DNA from: Salminus brasiliensis
Taxonomy: Eukaryota; Chordata; Actinopteri; Characiformes; Bryconidae
Assembly (NCBI RefSeq): GCF_030463535.1
Contig: NC_132881.1
Span: 43,789,271-43,853,270 of the forward strand
DNA: 64,000 nucleotides
Direction: 5' to 3'
Position 1 is the first letter of the stretch. The number at the start of each line of letters is the position of its first letter. Below the pieces are notes generated by a model that made no database searches, was not told where the DNA came from, and worked only from the letters and a program-made list of their open reading frames with translations. This document shows, one piece after another, positions 11,530-23,807 of this stretch. The position numbers and the translations under genes are program-made.

Positions 11530-13415
11530 CCCCTCAGATTCCCGCTCCCTCTCCCTTCTCCTCTGGGATCTGCACCAGGCTGGGGATCGGAGGGCCACCA
11601 CGTGGAGGTGTGGACGACGCGTCCCCGTCTCCATCTCCTCCTTCAGCCCAGGCCCTGATGTTCAATCTAGATTATACTGTGAGAGAGAAGCCGATTCGTC
11701 GGCTGGTTTACACTGCCACCTGGCTGAGGGGAAGAGCAACTGCATGGAGGAGAGCTGGTCTTTGAAAGTGCCGATATAAGCTGAGAGACAACTGAAGTGG
11801 GACGTGCTGTGCGTTGGGGCTGAAGGAACTGGTAAACCTCGCTGGTTGAGAGCCCTGTGAAAACGATGCTATTAGAGCAGCGAGAGACTTTCATTTGTAT
11901 CAAGTGGACACTCGTTGCCTCCTCTAGTCGATGTTTGGTATTCATTTTCGTGAGAGTCGTGTTCACTCCTGGCACTCGGAGTGAAGTGTTATCTGGTTGT
12001 TTGACTGACTAGTCTGGGTTTACCACTTAAAACAACTCACACTGCTTTTTACATTTGCATATTTACACCCGTTTCACAGAACTGCCATGGTAGGGTCAGG
12101 ATGGTCATGCGGCGTATTGGTGGGAAGCATTCAGTTGAGTTCATTTCCATGATAATCTGAAACTCTGGTACATCCTGGGTTCTTCTTTTGTTTTTGCTTT
12201 TATTTCTGTTTTTTTTTTTTTTATTCTGGTGGGTATCAGATGAAACCCAGCAGTGCAATCATAAAGGTTTCGAGTGGAGAGAGGATTTTACTGAGGTTAG
12301 TTTTCCTGTTTGCAAAGCATCTGCAAGTAAGAATGCAAATCCGACTGTATAAAGTGTTATGTACGCTACAGAAGAAAGTCTCCTTTTGTTTGTATCGGAT
12401 ATCTACGATGTAAAGGCTGTGGTGTGACCTCTGCAGGATAGAAGTCTGCACCCTCAGAGTATCAGGAACTACGAGATGATCTGACGTCAGTGATGGAATC
12501 AGGAACTGTGATAGATATTAACAGTAAGAGTGAAAACTCACTGTTTTTATTTCTTATTTTTTGTTTAGTTTTTTCTCTCTCAATGCAAGGTATCAAAACT
12601 AAAGGCAAGTGCAGAAGTCAGGTACTCACTGAAATGATGAACAGCAGTTTTTTGTAATTTATTTCAGTTTATTTTTTACATTTGTTTTTTCTTTATCTAC
12701 ACGTAATGAATTTGGTCTCGCGATTCACAAATGTTCTCAGTTCTCTGTAAACGTTTTTAACAGCTAAACTTGGGGATAGATGTTAAGATCAGCTTTCCTG
12801 CTGTATATTGATGCCTTATTGGAAAAAAGCCAGTCTGGTAGTTTCAGGAGGTGTACATTGATTCTTCATTCCTTTTCGTGACTGGTCTTTTGATATATTT
12901 TATTGCCACTTTGATAATGATGACGATGATGATTATGATGATAATTTATTTCAGACAGACTTTCACAGTTTCCGGAGACTAACTGCCTTATCCTAACAAC
13001 TTTTACTATTTGAACGTTGTACATATGATCGGTTGTGTAACTGTAGCTAAAGTTAGAGACTATATAGACTTTTAGTGTGTGGAAAAAAAAACAAACAAAC
13101 AAAAAAAAAATTAATAATTAAAAAAAATCGCTTCACTAACGACCCACTTCTCAAGCCAAGGAGACACAGACATGTGTTGCAGCACCGTCAGTGGCTTTCG
13201 CTGTATAGACCTGCACAAACTTTGACGCCTGATCTCTTTTAACTCCGATCTCTGCCTTTACTGTCTCCTTTCTGTTCCGCCTTTTACTTTACAAGAGCAT
13301 TCTGTGGCCAAGTAAACCTCAGATTTTCTTGATGCTTTATATCTTTTTTTAATGAATCAGAATGAAATGTACATTTTAAAATAAACTCAATAAAAAACTG
13401 ACACGCATCGTACAG
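11530..13415 (+). other. gab1: gab1 3' untranslated region
   Basis: About 1.9 kb follows the gab1 stop without any recognisable coding exon. Two overlapping polyadenylation signals, AATAAA at 13380-13385 and 13389-13394, mark the likely end; a TG-rich stretch (GTGTGTGTGTGT) about 50 nt later fits a downstream element. The UTR contains A- and T-runs (12208-12222, 13082-13110) but I see no transposon in it. The exact end is inferred. Confidence 0.7.
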
Positions 13416-13807
13416 TAACTGACTCTGAGCTTTATAAAACTGTGTGTGTGTGTGTAAGTGTGAGCATTAGTGTTGTCAAAGATTCAGTATATCAGTGCAG
13501 ATTCCTGCGGTCACAAAAATCTTGTCTCTCACTTTGACAGTTTTCACTTTTTGATATAATGTGAATCTGGCAGTTGTTCAAATTGAGAGGCAGTGTAAAA
13601 ACAGGCATGGTGACATGGTGTGTTGCATTGATACGAGTGGCTCAGACACTGCAGTTACATTAATATCTAGTATTTGGAGTATTCAGAGTGATGTCTGGAA
13701 TTCTTGTCTGTGGTTATATACTGCCAATAGACAGCACTGTAACATGTCTGTAAGGTGCTGAATGGCTAGGCCTCAGTCCTCCACCAGAGGGTGCCAGAGA
13801 GCTCATC

Positions 13808-14305
13808 TATAAGGACAAAATGATTGGGACACCTGCTCATTCCTTTTTTCCTGAAATCAAAATTGGAGTATTAAAAAAAGTTTACTGTCCATGGAAAAGG
13901 CTTTCTACTAGATTTTGGAGGAGCATTGCTCCAAGGATTTGATTGCATTCAGTGACGAGAGCTTTTAGTGAGGTTGGGATGTTGAATGATCATCACCTCA
14001 CCTCATCATCCCCAAAAGTACTGGTTGGAGCAAAATCCGCAATTCCAGAGAACACAGTTTTTCCACTGCTCCACAGCTCAATTGCTGGGGGTCTTTACAC
14101 CCCTCTAGCCCACGTCTGGCATCAGGCAGCATGAAGCCAGTAGGTTAATGTTTATCTGCTCCAGGGAGTCCTATTCTATAGGCAGTACTTTTCTACAGGG
14201 ACTAGACAAGCTCTGCGTCTGTGTTTCAACATGTGTGTCTGCTTAAAGGAGCTGAATATGTTTAATTCCAGGGGTGTCCACAAACATTTGGACACATAGT
14301 GTATC
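13808..14305. mobile_element. mariner-like MITE, copy 3
   Basis: The left end has GGACAAAATGATTGGGACAC and the right end GTCCACAAACATTTGGACAC before ATAGTGTA. These are termini of the same class as the element at 4535, with which it shares its interior in inverted orientation. No intact transposase frame is present. Confidence 0.65.
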
Positions 14306-14620
14306 TGTTCTGCACCTTTATTATTAGTCTGGTTATGTTTGTAGCACAGCAAGGGGGGTTCAGACCCCCGTCTCAGATCTGCAAGAGCCAGAGTTTAACT
14401 GATATTGATATTATTACCCAAACTATTGAATAACTGAAACTGACAGGAGGAGGGGCTGCCTTGGGGTCTAATGATGAAAAGGGATGAACAGTAAGAGGCA
14501 GCAGAAGAATCAAGGTCCAGAGCCTAGTTTACTGACAAGGAAGTCAGGCACAGAGGCAGGTCTTACAGCTAAAGGGGGAAACGGGGATACACAAACTCTG
14601 GTCTAAATATACTATAGGGA

Positions 14621-15206
14621 CAAAAGTATTGGGACACACCTTTTAATCATTGAATTCAGGTGGTTCATTCAGTCCGATTGACACTATGTGTATAAAATCA
14701 AGCCTCTAGTCCTGCAGTCTGCCTTTACTTTCCACATCAGTGAGAGAAAGGGAGGTTCTGAAGAGCTCACTGAACTCCAGTGTGGTTCTGTATGTAATAG
14801 GAGACACCGCTGCACCACCAACAACAAGTCAGCTGGTGAAATTTTATAATTTCCTCCCTCCTAGATCTTCCTCCATCAGCTGTGAGTGGTGTTATTATTG
14901 AACAGTGGAAGAGTTTAGGAGGAACAGCTCACAGAGAGCAGCTCAGTGTCCACCGAGTGTCTGTCAGACCACGTAAAGTTACAGAGCGGGGTCAGGGCCA
15001 AGTGCTGAGCTCAGAGCAGAGTGCAGAAAAGCCTCCAACTGACTCAATAACTGCAGCAGAGCTTCAGACCTGCTGCTGCTGGTAGAGCTTAGAGCAAAGA
15101 GGGGCCAACTCCATATCAATGCCTATGGGTTTAGAATGGGAGGTCGTAAAAGCTCCTGTAGCTGTAATGTGTAGGTGTCTCAATACTTTTGTCAATATAG
15201 TGTACT
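14621..15206. mobile_element. mariner-like element, second family
   Basis: It begins ACTATAGGGACAAAAGTATT and ends with the inverted CAATACTTTTGTCAATATAG just before TGTA. The interior differs from the 4535/13808 family and has short broken frames only (14882-15085, for example), possibly decayed transposase. TA dinucleotides occur at both ends, as expected for Tc1/mariner insertion. Confidence 0.68.
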
Positions 15207-15710
15207 AGTGCAAAACAGGCCACCACCATGCTCCACAGTTGGACAGACCACAATCTTTGTCACATCTGACCATAAAAAACTATAAATGTAGTCCAGCTGA
15301 AAGGTGTCAGTACTGGAGCAGAGGCTTCTCTCCTGGATGGCAAGACCGCTATTCTAGCAGCTTCCAGCCGTTTTCTCCATCTGTCCAGTACTTCTTGGAT
15401 CATTTATTCCTAAATCTGTCCCTTGAAGTTCTCGTCGTTTGCTCATGATCATGTCTTTGTGTTTGAGTTGAGCTATGACTGGAATTAGAGGTCGTTGTTC
15501 ATGGAGTGTAAAATGGCACTATGTGGGCGTTTGGAGGACTCTGCTTCTCCTTTATTATAGTTGTGAAGTCAAGTAGTGTAGTAGTGTCTGCAAACATGAT
15601 CGAGACCTTCCAGACCATGTGGTTTAAATAATCTAACATTGTAAAGATCCCTCTAATCTTAGACTCTACTAAACACAAGTCAATATTAAGACCATAGTAC
15701 TCTACTCTTC

Positions 15711-15900
15711 ACCCAAGTACTCTCAGAAGAGGAGGGTCTTCAGTCTGAGTTTGAAGACAGCGAGTGTTGGACTCTGCTGATCGGACCCCCAGGGGAAGCT
15801 CGTTCCACCACTTCGGTGCAGGACAGAAAAAAGCCTGGACGCTCGTCTTCCGTGAATTTTGAGTTGGCACTTGTCTGATATCCTAGAAAAGAGTCATGTT
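15711..15900 (-). mobile_element. LINE 3'-end fragment
   Basis: This is a piece of the LINE tail seen best at 37265-38095, read on the minus strand. It has the shared block GAAGAGGAGGGTCTTCAGTC through GGACGCTCGTCTTCCGTG. It is truncated on both sides. Confidence 0.6.
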
Positions 15901-16477
15901 ACAATGATGGGCATATTATCAGGTTTTCACAGGTACAGAGTAGTCCCAAAAGTAGCCCCATGATCACAGTGTACACAGAAGTGTGTTAAATCCCTCATTA
16001 GAACTTTAGACAGTCACATATCTCCACATCATATTTCTATAGCTAATTTATTTTATTTTTTGCAAAAATATTGTCTTGAAGACCCGAACATGAACATGGA
16101 ATGCATCTCAGTGCGCTTCCGAAATACCCCTACCCCTGTGAGCCCGTGCAATTTAGGTGCGGATAGCTTGACAGCAGTATTCCCCAGAGGCACAGAGAGT
16201 TGTGCTGCGACACCCAACACTTGTGGGGCAGTGGTGGCTGAGTGGATAGAGCACCAGGCAATTCATGGCAGGGTTTTGCGTTTGGCAAAGCACTTCTGTT
16301 TGATTAATGCACCCAATAATTTTCCCTGTATTCACTGTTCACTCAGAAAATACCCTGAGCTAGTTTGTATTGACTAGGATCCAAAAGATCCTTCTAAGTT
16401 TCTAAATAAGCTTCTAGCTACTAAATACAGACAGAGACCACAATGCTCAGCACTACACGCTACACTTTGCCTAAGCA

Positions 16478-16690
16478 GTGGTGGCTCAGCAGTTAGAGCT
16501 CCGGGCTATTGATGACACGGTTCTGGGTTCAATACCTGAGCTCGACAAGCTGCCACTGTTAGACCTTTGAGCAAGGCCCTTCACCCTCTCTGCTCTCCAG
16601 GTGCTGGAGATGACTCCCACCGTTCCCAGTGGTTTGTGCTCACTGCCTCTAGGTCACTAGTGTGTGTGTGTGTGTGATACAAATACTTGC
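16478..16690 (+). mobile_element. tRNA-derived SINE
   Basis: The A box GTGGTGGCTCAGCAGTTAGA, B box GGGTTCAATACC and body GAGCAAGGCCCTTCACCCTC are present. It abuts a LINE tail fragment at 16695. A separate truncated SINE head (GCAGTGGTGGCTGAGTGGAT) occurs at 16232-16285. Confidence 0.78.
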
Positions 16691-16694
16691 ACCT

Positions 16695-16890
16695 TTACCT
16701 TTAAGTACTCTCAGAAGAGGAGGGTCTTCAGTCTGGGTTTGAGGACAGCGAGCGTTGGACTCTGCCGTTCGGACACCCAGGGGAAGTTCGTTCCACCACT
16801 TCAGTGCAGGACAGAAAAAAGCCTGGACGCTCGTCTTCCGTGGATCTTAAAGGATGGCGGGTCAGGCCTAGACTTACTTGAAGCTCGACG
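16695..16890 (-). mobile_element. LINE 3'-end fragment
   Basis: It carries the shared tail block (TCTTCAGTCTGGGTTTGAGG through CTTGAAGCTCGACGGG). The minus-strand frame encodes the end of the LINE polyprotein. It is truncated. Confidence 0.62.
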
Positions 16891-18189
16891 GGTCATCTGT
16901 ATGTTGTAATCAATTAAAATGTAATAACATTATTATATATATTTTATTTTATATGCAAATATTATTTCTAAGTAATATTATAATAATGTAACTTCCCCTC
17001 CCAGCACCCCTGCTTATCATGGAGGGAAATTCTCAGAGTTCTCAAGTTCTACTGCGGTTCACTCTGAAATACGCCCCACTATGGAAGGAAGATGTGCTTC
17101 GATTTCGATTCACATTGACCTTAATCCCTTAAACAGCCTATGAACCACCAGCGGGCCGAAAGTGTCCTTACAAACCTCTGTTACCAGAGAACAGCCCCAC
17201 CAGTTTGTACAGACGTCCCTGTAGATACTGAGGAACACACCGCAGTGTGTGATGAGCCTTTCCTCAGGGGTTAAAGAGAAAAGGTAATCTCTGAGGACAC
17301 AATGAGCCAGCTCACCTCTGCTGATTCAGTTCAGTGAAAGTAAAAGTGAACTGTAAACAGATGAAGTGATTCACATACCTGCAGGGGGAGGGTTCGATAA
17401 GAGTGCGATAAGAATTTAACTAATGCAACGACTGTAAACTCAGATTAAAGTTTCCCGAGGTGTGTGTGTGTGTGGAGGGATGGGGGACTTAATTTAACAA
17501 AACACTGGTGACCCCTGAGAAGAGCCTGTGAGGTAGTGGGTGAGTTAGAATATGGTGGAAGGAATGGAGTGGGACCTGTGTTGTAAGCCCTGTTGTTAGG
17601 TGCAGGATTTATTTCAGCCTATCCTGTAGCGTTTCACCTCTGGACTTGTCATCTGAACAGTCCAGTCATAGCAAGCCACAGTGACAGGACGTCTTCAACG
17701 TCTCCTGAACTGGAGAACCAGTTTAGTGGTCAGTTTGGAAGATGATGGACTGCTAATCAGCCTCTACACCGTTGAAAGAATTAGATCTTTGAGGAACGTT
17801 TGGAGGTTCTTCTGTTTGCAACTGTGGAGGGACCTCATAAGGTGCTTTGGGGAACCTTCATGGAACCTTCTTCTTCTTCTACAATCCTTTTCTTGAAGGT
17901 TCCTCGAAGCACAGTTTACTAAGGTCAGGTTTCTGCAATACTAAAGCAAACTGCTGTGTACGTAGGAGCTAGCAGCTACTAAATATTTACACCTTCTCCT
18001 AAGCAGGTGTAAGTTGTGACGAAACCGATGGCAACCTAAATATGTCTCGTCAGGAGCACATCGAGCCAGATGACAAGAATCACTTGTGGTCAGATCTAAA
18101 GAGACAGGCTGTATCTCTAAATCTATACCGGTTACTGCCCATGCTTCCATGGCAGTGTGTTGATTGACAGGTTATACACTTGTATGGGT

Positions 18190-18425
18190 TCTAACCACAT
18201 TCAGTGGTTAGAGCACTGGGCTATTGATGACAGGGTCGTTGGTTCGATACCCGGGCTCGGCCACTGTTCAGCCCTTGAGCAAGGCCTTTCACCCCATCTC
18301 CTCCTCAAGCGCTGCTGATCACTAGTGTGTATGTATGTGTGTGTGTGTGTGTGTGGTGACTGCACAGATGGAACAATGGTGGGTTAAAGGCAGAGGCCAA
18401 ATTCCATTAGTGTGTAACTAAGGGC
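18190..18425 (+). mobile_element. tRNA-derived SINE, 5' truncated
   Basis: The A box is partial (CAGTGGTTAGAGCACTGGGC) and the B box GGTTCGATACCCGGGC is well preserved. The body is the family one with a (GT)n insertion at about 18326-18353. Confidence 0.72.
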
Positions 18426-18567
18426 TCAGTCAAGGCTTTACCCACAAACTTCACCCACAGAGCAGCCCAGTCCTGGGCTCTGGGCCTGTTCCTGAGGGCC
18501 AGAGCTCAGAACAGGGTGGTGGAACAGTTTGCAGGGGTTAGTCTTGTCCTGCAAGTTACATTCTCAT

Positions 18568-18787
18568 CATTTACATTTATGGCATTTACCTGACACTCTT
18601 ATTCAGAGCGACTTACAAGGTTACTCCTATTACAGAGGTGGGCCAATGTAGTGTTAGGAGTCTTGCCCAAGGACTCTTATTGGTGTAGCATGGCATAGTC
18701 ACCCAGACTGGGAGTCGAACCCCAGTCTCCCACATGGTGAGGCAGCTCAGTGACAGGTAGTGGTGTTATCTGTTGCGCCACACCATC
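18568..18787 (-). mobile_element. tRNA-derived SINE with LINE-like tail
   Basis: Read on the minus strand, a tRNA-like head (TGGTGTGGCGCAACAGATAA, then GGGGTTCGACTCCCAG) is followed by the body with the block AAGTCGCTCTGAATAAGAGT at the 3' end. That block is also the end of the LINE copies here, so the SINE probably borrowed LINE machinery. Confidence 0.72.
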
Positions 18788-20859
18788 AATCTTCTAACAG
18801 TTTACAGCAGAACTAGGATCAATCAGATCAGGGTTTTTTGCAGTGTGTTTTCACTGTTGGAGCAAAACCATGCATCTCCAAAACAATAACAGGAAAAAAA
18901 GAATGAGTAAAAAAAGTTGTTTATTGGAAGTTAATGTAATAAGAGTTTATTCTGAGTGATAACAGTAAAATCAGAAAATTAATCAAAGTCTGGAAAAAAT
19001 TAATAATCAATCTTTTATTCATATTTCCCATAAATTCCTTTAGTAGCATCTGATTCAGTTGGACTAAAAATTAATTAGTAATTCAGTTTTGTTACTAATA
19101 ACAATAGACTGAGCATATTGCTATATATTTATATTCATATTTAGAAACATACAGAATAAAGGTTTGATTTGATTGATTTGATTTGTCTGCATTTATACAG
19201 TATAACAAACACAAGTCTAAAAGTGCTGATGGTAGCAGTACTCAGCAATACTCAGGAATTCAGGCTTTTCTTAAAGCTGCATCAACTGATACAGTGAGGC
19301 GGTTCCTACAGTTAACCAGAAGAAGACCGGCAGACTGCGGCTGCGCTCTGCACCATTAGTGCTGGTTTGGACAGTGGTACCGACTGTAGCTGTAGTTGTG
19401 TTGGCTGCTGTGTTAGTGGAAGTTGGACTGGTGCTGGCCGAGACATCAGCAATCAAAGATCTGCCGCAGGAGCCAACATTGCCCACTGAATCCACCACCA
19501 CCAGCTCCACCTGTGGGAAACAGCAAGATGCGGTGTAGAGCACTACAGTGACGTTCACGCCTCCGTCCAGGACCGTGCTGGTGTTGAGGGAGCCGGTTCC
19601 TTGGCGCACCGACACACTTTGGATGCCTGAACCGTTTCTGTCCGTCATGTTAGCAGAGAGGTCCCACGAGGAGAGGCTGCAGTTTCCTGAGCAGTTAGCA
19701 TTAACGCTAACTATCTCACACACTGGAGGAGTAATGTCCGTTACCTGAAAGGTAGAAAGACGAGCTGAGTTGCTACAAACCACAGGACTGTAATGACTTA
19801 TGACTTCAGTAATTATCAGTTTAGGACAGTGATTCCCAAACCAGTCCCCAGTTTACCTTCGATAGTTCATGTCTTTGCTCTTTCCCAGTTCCTAACGCAC
19901 CTGAATCAGTCCATTGACCCAGACCCAGATCTCTGTAGGAGCACTGAACATCTGAATCAGGTGTGTTAGGAGCTGAGTTAGAGCAGAAGCATGGATCAAC
20001 CACTGCTTTAGCAACAGTGACCATGTTCAGAGTAATGAACTGTGCTTTAATGATGAGCAGTAAATCTCCCTTTGACAGTACAGTGGTGGATTACCGGAGC
20101 GACCACAGAAAGCCTCAGCACTGCGTAGTTGGAGTCCGTTCCTCCAGGAGCTTCAGCTTCAATAGTCACAGTGACATCAGTTCCTGAGGGGGTGTTTCCA
20201 GGAGCAGCCAGAGTTACTGTACCATTCGCACTGCCCCCAGTCTCGAGAGTCAGGGTTGAGGGAGCATCAGTCATTAGGAAACTGCGGTCGTTACTGACTC
20301 TGATATTAAAGATTCCTCCAGAGCCGTTGGTCGCCACAGTGAAGGGCAGAGTTAATGTTCTTCCTGGTTCCAGGGTTTCATCAGCTTGAGCCTGAGGGTG
20401 AAGACCATGACAGAGGCTCATATTAGTCAGACAGATGACTGCTGTGGTGCTATGTTAGATTTTTCTAGTTATTTTCATGTCAGAGTATTGCAACTGGTGC
20501 TTCATCTGTAGAGAGCTGTATTGTGTAAAGTACTCAGAGTACTCAGATCCAGGTTTTTATTCTTCTGGGTGAAGACGTTTGGGATATCTTTGGACTGTGT
20601 AAACTTACAGTGACTGTCACACTTGATGATCTGAGTTGAGTCGAGGACTGTCTCTGAAAAAGGCCGTCTGAAGCTCTGGAGGAACTGTTCACTCCAGTCA
20701 CACGAACAACAAACTCTCCTGCTGGCATCATGTTGATGGTCACCATGAATTGGTCACTAGCAATCTCCTCCAGAGTCCCAGTCGCCATATGCAGAATCTC
20801 TCCAATTTCAGCTGCTGAAACTTTTAACTGAGAAACTATAGGTGTCTTGGTGTCCTTTA

Positions 20860-21215
20860 CTAGTCTCCTTCATGCACAGTTGCTTGGTCTGTGAGGATGG
20901 CCTTCTTTAGGCAGATTGACATGTACCACATTCCTTCCACTTCTTAATGATGGATTTAACTGACCTCCAGGGGATTTTCAGTGACTTGTTCTGAATCATG
21001 TGGAGTGTTCTTTTGTCTTCATAGTGTATTTGTAGCCAGGAATACTGATTAACCAGTGACCGGACCCTCCAGACAGGTGCTACAGTCACTACACCGGTGA
21101 TTCCCATTTCACTAATTGTGAGACTACTATTGATCATTGACCATTTCATTAAAAAAGCAATAAATAGGTAAAAGATCCAAGCGGGTGAATGTTTTTTAAA
21201 GACACTGTAATCATA
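20860..21215. mobile_element. dispersed fish repeat at the copy A deletion
   Basis: Homology between copies A and B stops at 20780 on one side and resumes near 21200 on the other; this block fills the gap. It contains TTCTTAATGATGGATTTAAC, GTTCTTTTGTCTTCATAGTG and GGGTGAATG, which I recognise as parts of a widespread fish repeat of uncertain class. The 20781-20860 stretch is not recognised. Confidence 0.5.
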
Positions 21216-22169
21216 TATGTGTATGTGTATAATATAAACAATGTATCAATAAAACAGCCAGGCAAATGCACAGCTTTTGTACATTTGTATCAGAGATGTT
21301 ATGTTAATTGTATAAAAATCAATCTTGCTCACATATTAAAAGGTTAAACAGGGAACAATCTAAAGGCACTGTAAAGTTTGCACCCCACTCTACCCTACAT
21401 GTTAAGCTCACAATGCAGTCACCTGAAGGACTAGTGATGGTGTAATCTGGAGAGTTTCCTGTGATGTAAATTGTCAGGTTTTGCAAAGACGAGTCCACAT
21501 AGAAAGAGAAGGTTTCTGCTTTTCCTGGATCTCTTACAGCCTGGAAAACAGTGACCTGAGCAGAGAGAAATGTTGATGTTACTCATTAGACATTGATAAT
21601 GCTGAAATAAATGAGTTAATGTGTAGAAAAAGAGCAGTTTGGGAAAATGTAAAATTATTTTTAACTCTCAATTTCAGCCATAATGTTAGTGGAACCAGTT
21701 TCTGTTTCTGTCAATTACTAGTCTGTGGAACTATTCCTTTAATTACCACAGAGGCACTGGAGGACTCCACTATGATGCTGGTGGCCTGGGGCAGTGTTGC
21801 TTTAGTGACCTCAATGGCCTGACCACCAGAAGCCTGAGCCAGTTCCAGGTAGACTTCATTCATTGGGTTGGAGAGTCGACTGGAGACTTGCTGTTGGTCA
21901 TCTTGAGGCGAGTTTCTCCGGCGACGCCGAGCACCAAGAGCATTAGTCAGCATGAAGCTTACCTTCACATCAGCAGAGAAGGGGGATTAGACTGGTCACG
22001 ACAACAGCAAACGTCCAGATTATTACCAGATATACTAGATATTTCCACTTATCTCAAATTTAGTCGGTCATGTTTGACGTGTTTGAACGGAACTGACTTC
22101 AAAATTCATATACAACCAAAAGGGTAAGACCATTTTAATAGATAGCATACAGTGTCTGAAGCCACAAAG

Positions 22170-22800
22170 CATATATATATATATATATATATATAAATTT
22201 CATATAACTCCATTGCATTAGCTTCCTGACAGTCTCGTCAGCCACACTCTGATATTGTGCAACATTCTCTATTCTGCATAAATACAGTCTCTTTACCTTC
22301 TCTGAGTTAATGGCTGCCCACCTATCCGATCTAACCTGTTGGAAGACAGATCGCTGAGGTTCCCTGAACCTGCGTCAGACCAGCCGCCACCCACCAGACT
22401 GACCACAAGGCTCCCCTGCCACCTGTGTCTGCCACTGATGCCTACCTAATTACCATGTTCAAATTTACATATACCACTACTAATCATTACTCTCCTTACT
22501 CTTACCATCTATACTATGATTAGATCAGCACACCTGAGCAGAAGAACAGTCTTGGTGGTTCAGTGACTTTTATCAATAATTTATAATTAGTTCTGACCAG
22601 AGGAGGATGGGTCAGGTCCTCCTTGTGAGTCAAGGCAAGTTTTTCCTTGCCACTGTGGCCTTTGGCTGCTCACTGGGGGTCTTAGGTTTTCATGTCTTGT
22701 TGATCTCTTGTTCTCTTACTGATTATTGATTCTGTAAAGCGACTTTGTGACAATGCCAGCTGTAAAAAGCTCACAAGACAAATGAATTTGATTTGATATG
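22170..22800. mobile_element. (TA)n plus LINE/SINE-type 3' end in copy A intron
   Basis: A (TA)n tract at 22170-22195 is followed by about 600 bp ending CTGTAAAGCGACTTTGTGAC and a TTTGATTTGATATGATT tail, typical of a fish retroposon 3' end. Copy B has only 83 bp between the same two exons (48350-48432), so this material was added in copy A. Confidence 0.55.
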
Positions 22801-23807
22801 ATTAGCCTTGATTAGCAAAACTAAGACTGAATGTGCATGTTTTAAAATGAGAATAAAATTAATGTTGGAATAAAAGGATTTGCAATAATCCTGAGCACCA
22901 TGAACCTTAGAAGCTGTGTTTTGTGTGTATGAAGACTTGTGTGTACTCACTGCAGATTTGGTTCTCTCGATCAGTGCAAGGATAGTGCTCTTCAGTGCCT
23001 TGTCCTTTTTCATCAGCGTCCGTAAAAACAAAAATCTCAGTCTCTGGTGGTGAGCCAGTGAGAGCCAGCTGGGGATGCAGCATAGGAAAAGTTTACACAC
23101 TTACTTGTGTTAATGCATAACTGTTTATTTATTTTAACATTATTATTTCATGATTATTTCATGAACTTTTATAGTTAAGTTAAGCCATTTGTCTCACACA
23201 TTTCATAGCTGTTTTTCCGAATGATTTGTGACAGGTCTTTTGTAGGTAGGTATTCATCCTGAGTTTTGGATTGGGCAGTACTTAAGCTCGAGGTATCTTT
23301 AAGACTCTATCCTATTCAAACTAGCTAAGGATATGTTCTGTGTGAAGTCACTTGGAATAAGAGTGTCTGCTATATACCTTTAATGTAAATGTAAATTAAG
23401 TGTTTTTACACACCATCTTTTTCTAATCATTCTGAAGATATTCTGTCATCATAGTGTAGCACAGTATTTGAGTTGTCTTTGATCTGCAATCATTTTAGAT
23501 ACCTTTACATTATACCACTATATATTATCCATGAAAACCAAAAGAATCTGCCATCAAAGAAATAATAATAAAAATAAAAAACCTGGTTTCCTGAATCATA
23601 CCTGGAGGCCTGAAAGGCACATCTCAGGAATATCTCCTCCATCATTAGGTATAAGGGCATTGATTTCACTTTTAAACAGATCAGGGTCAGTTGTTCTTTT
23701 CAGTGGGCCAAAGTCTGAAGCAAAGTTAAAGAAAATGTGCATATAGATAGAATTGTTTTGCCACCAATATAGCTCGGCACAACTAACAGAACAAGTGCTC
23801 TCTCCAA

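Larger units (their letters stand above)
13416..19270. other. gab1 / VWA7-like spacer, repeats only
   Basis: Both flanking genes end here, tail to tail. The spacer holds two mariner-like elements, two LINE tail fragments and three SINEs (listed separately). It also has a GGTTCTT-type low-copy repeat near 17780-17905 and a segment at 17115-17240 (TTACCAGAGAACAGCCCCAC) that recurs near 52330 within copy B. Nothing resembles a gene. AT-rich sequence at 18880-19260 contains TTTATT motifs (19014-19019 for example) that could serve as the minus-strand polyadenylation signal of copy A. Confidence 0.6.

Noticed and set aside
20129-20389. Plus-strand open frames opposite VWA7-like exons (also 19548-19748, 43273-43581, 45123-45383, 60009-60209, 61221-61481)
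   Set aside because: They are antisense shadows of exons 14 and 15 and recur only because those exons are duplicated.
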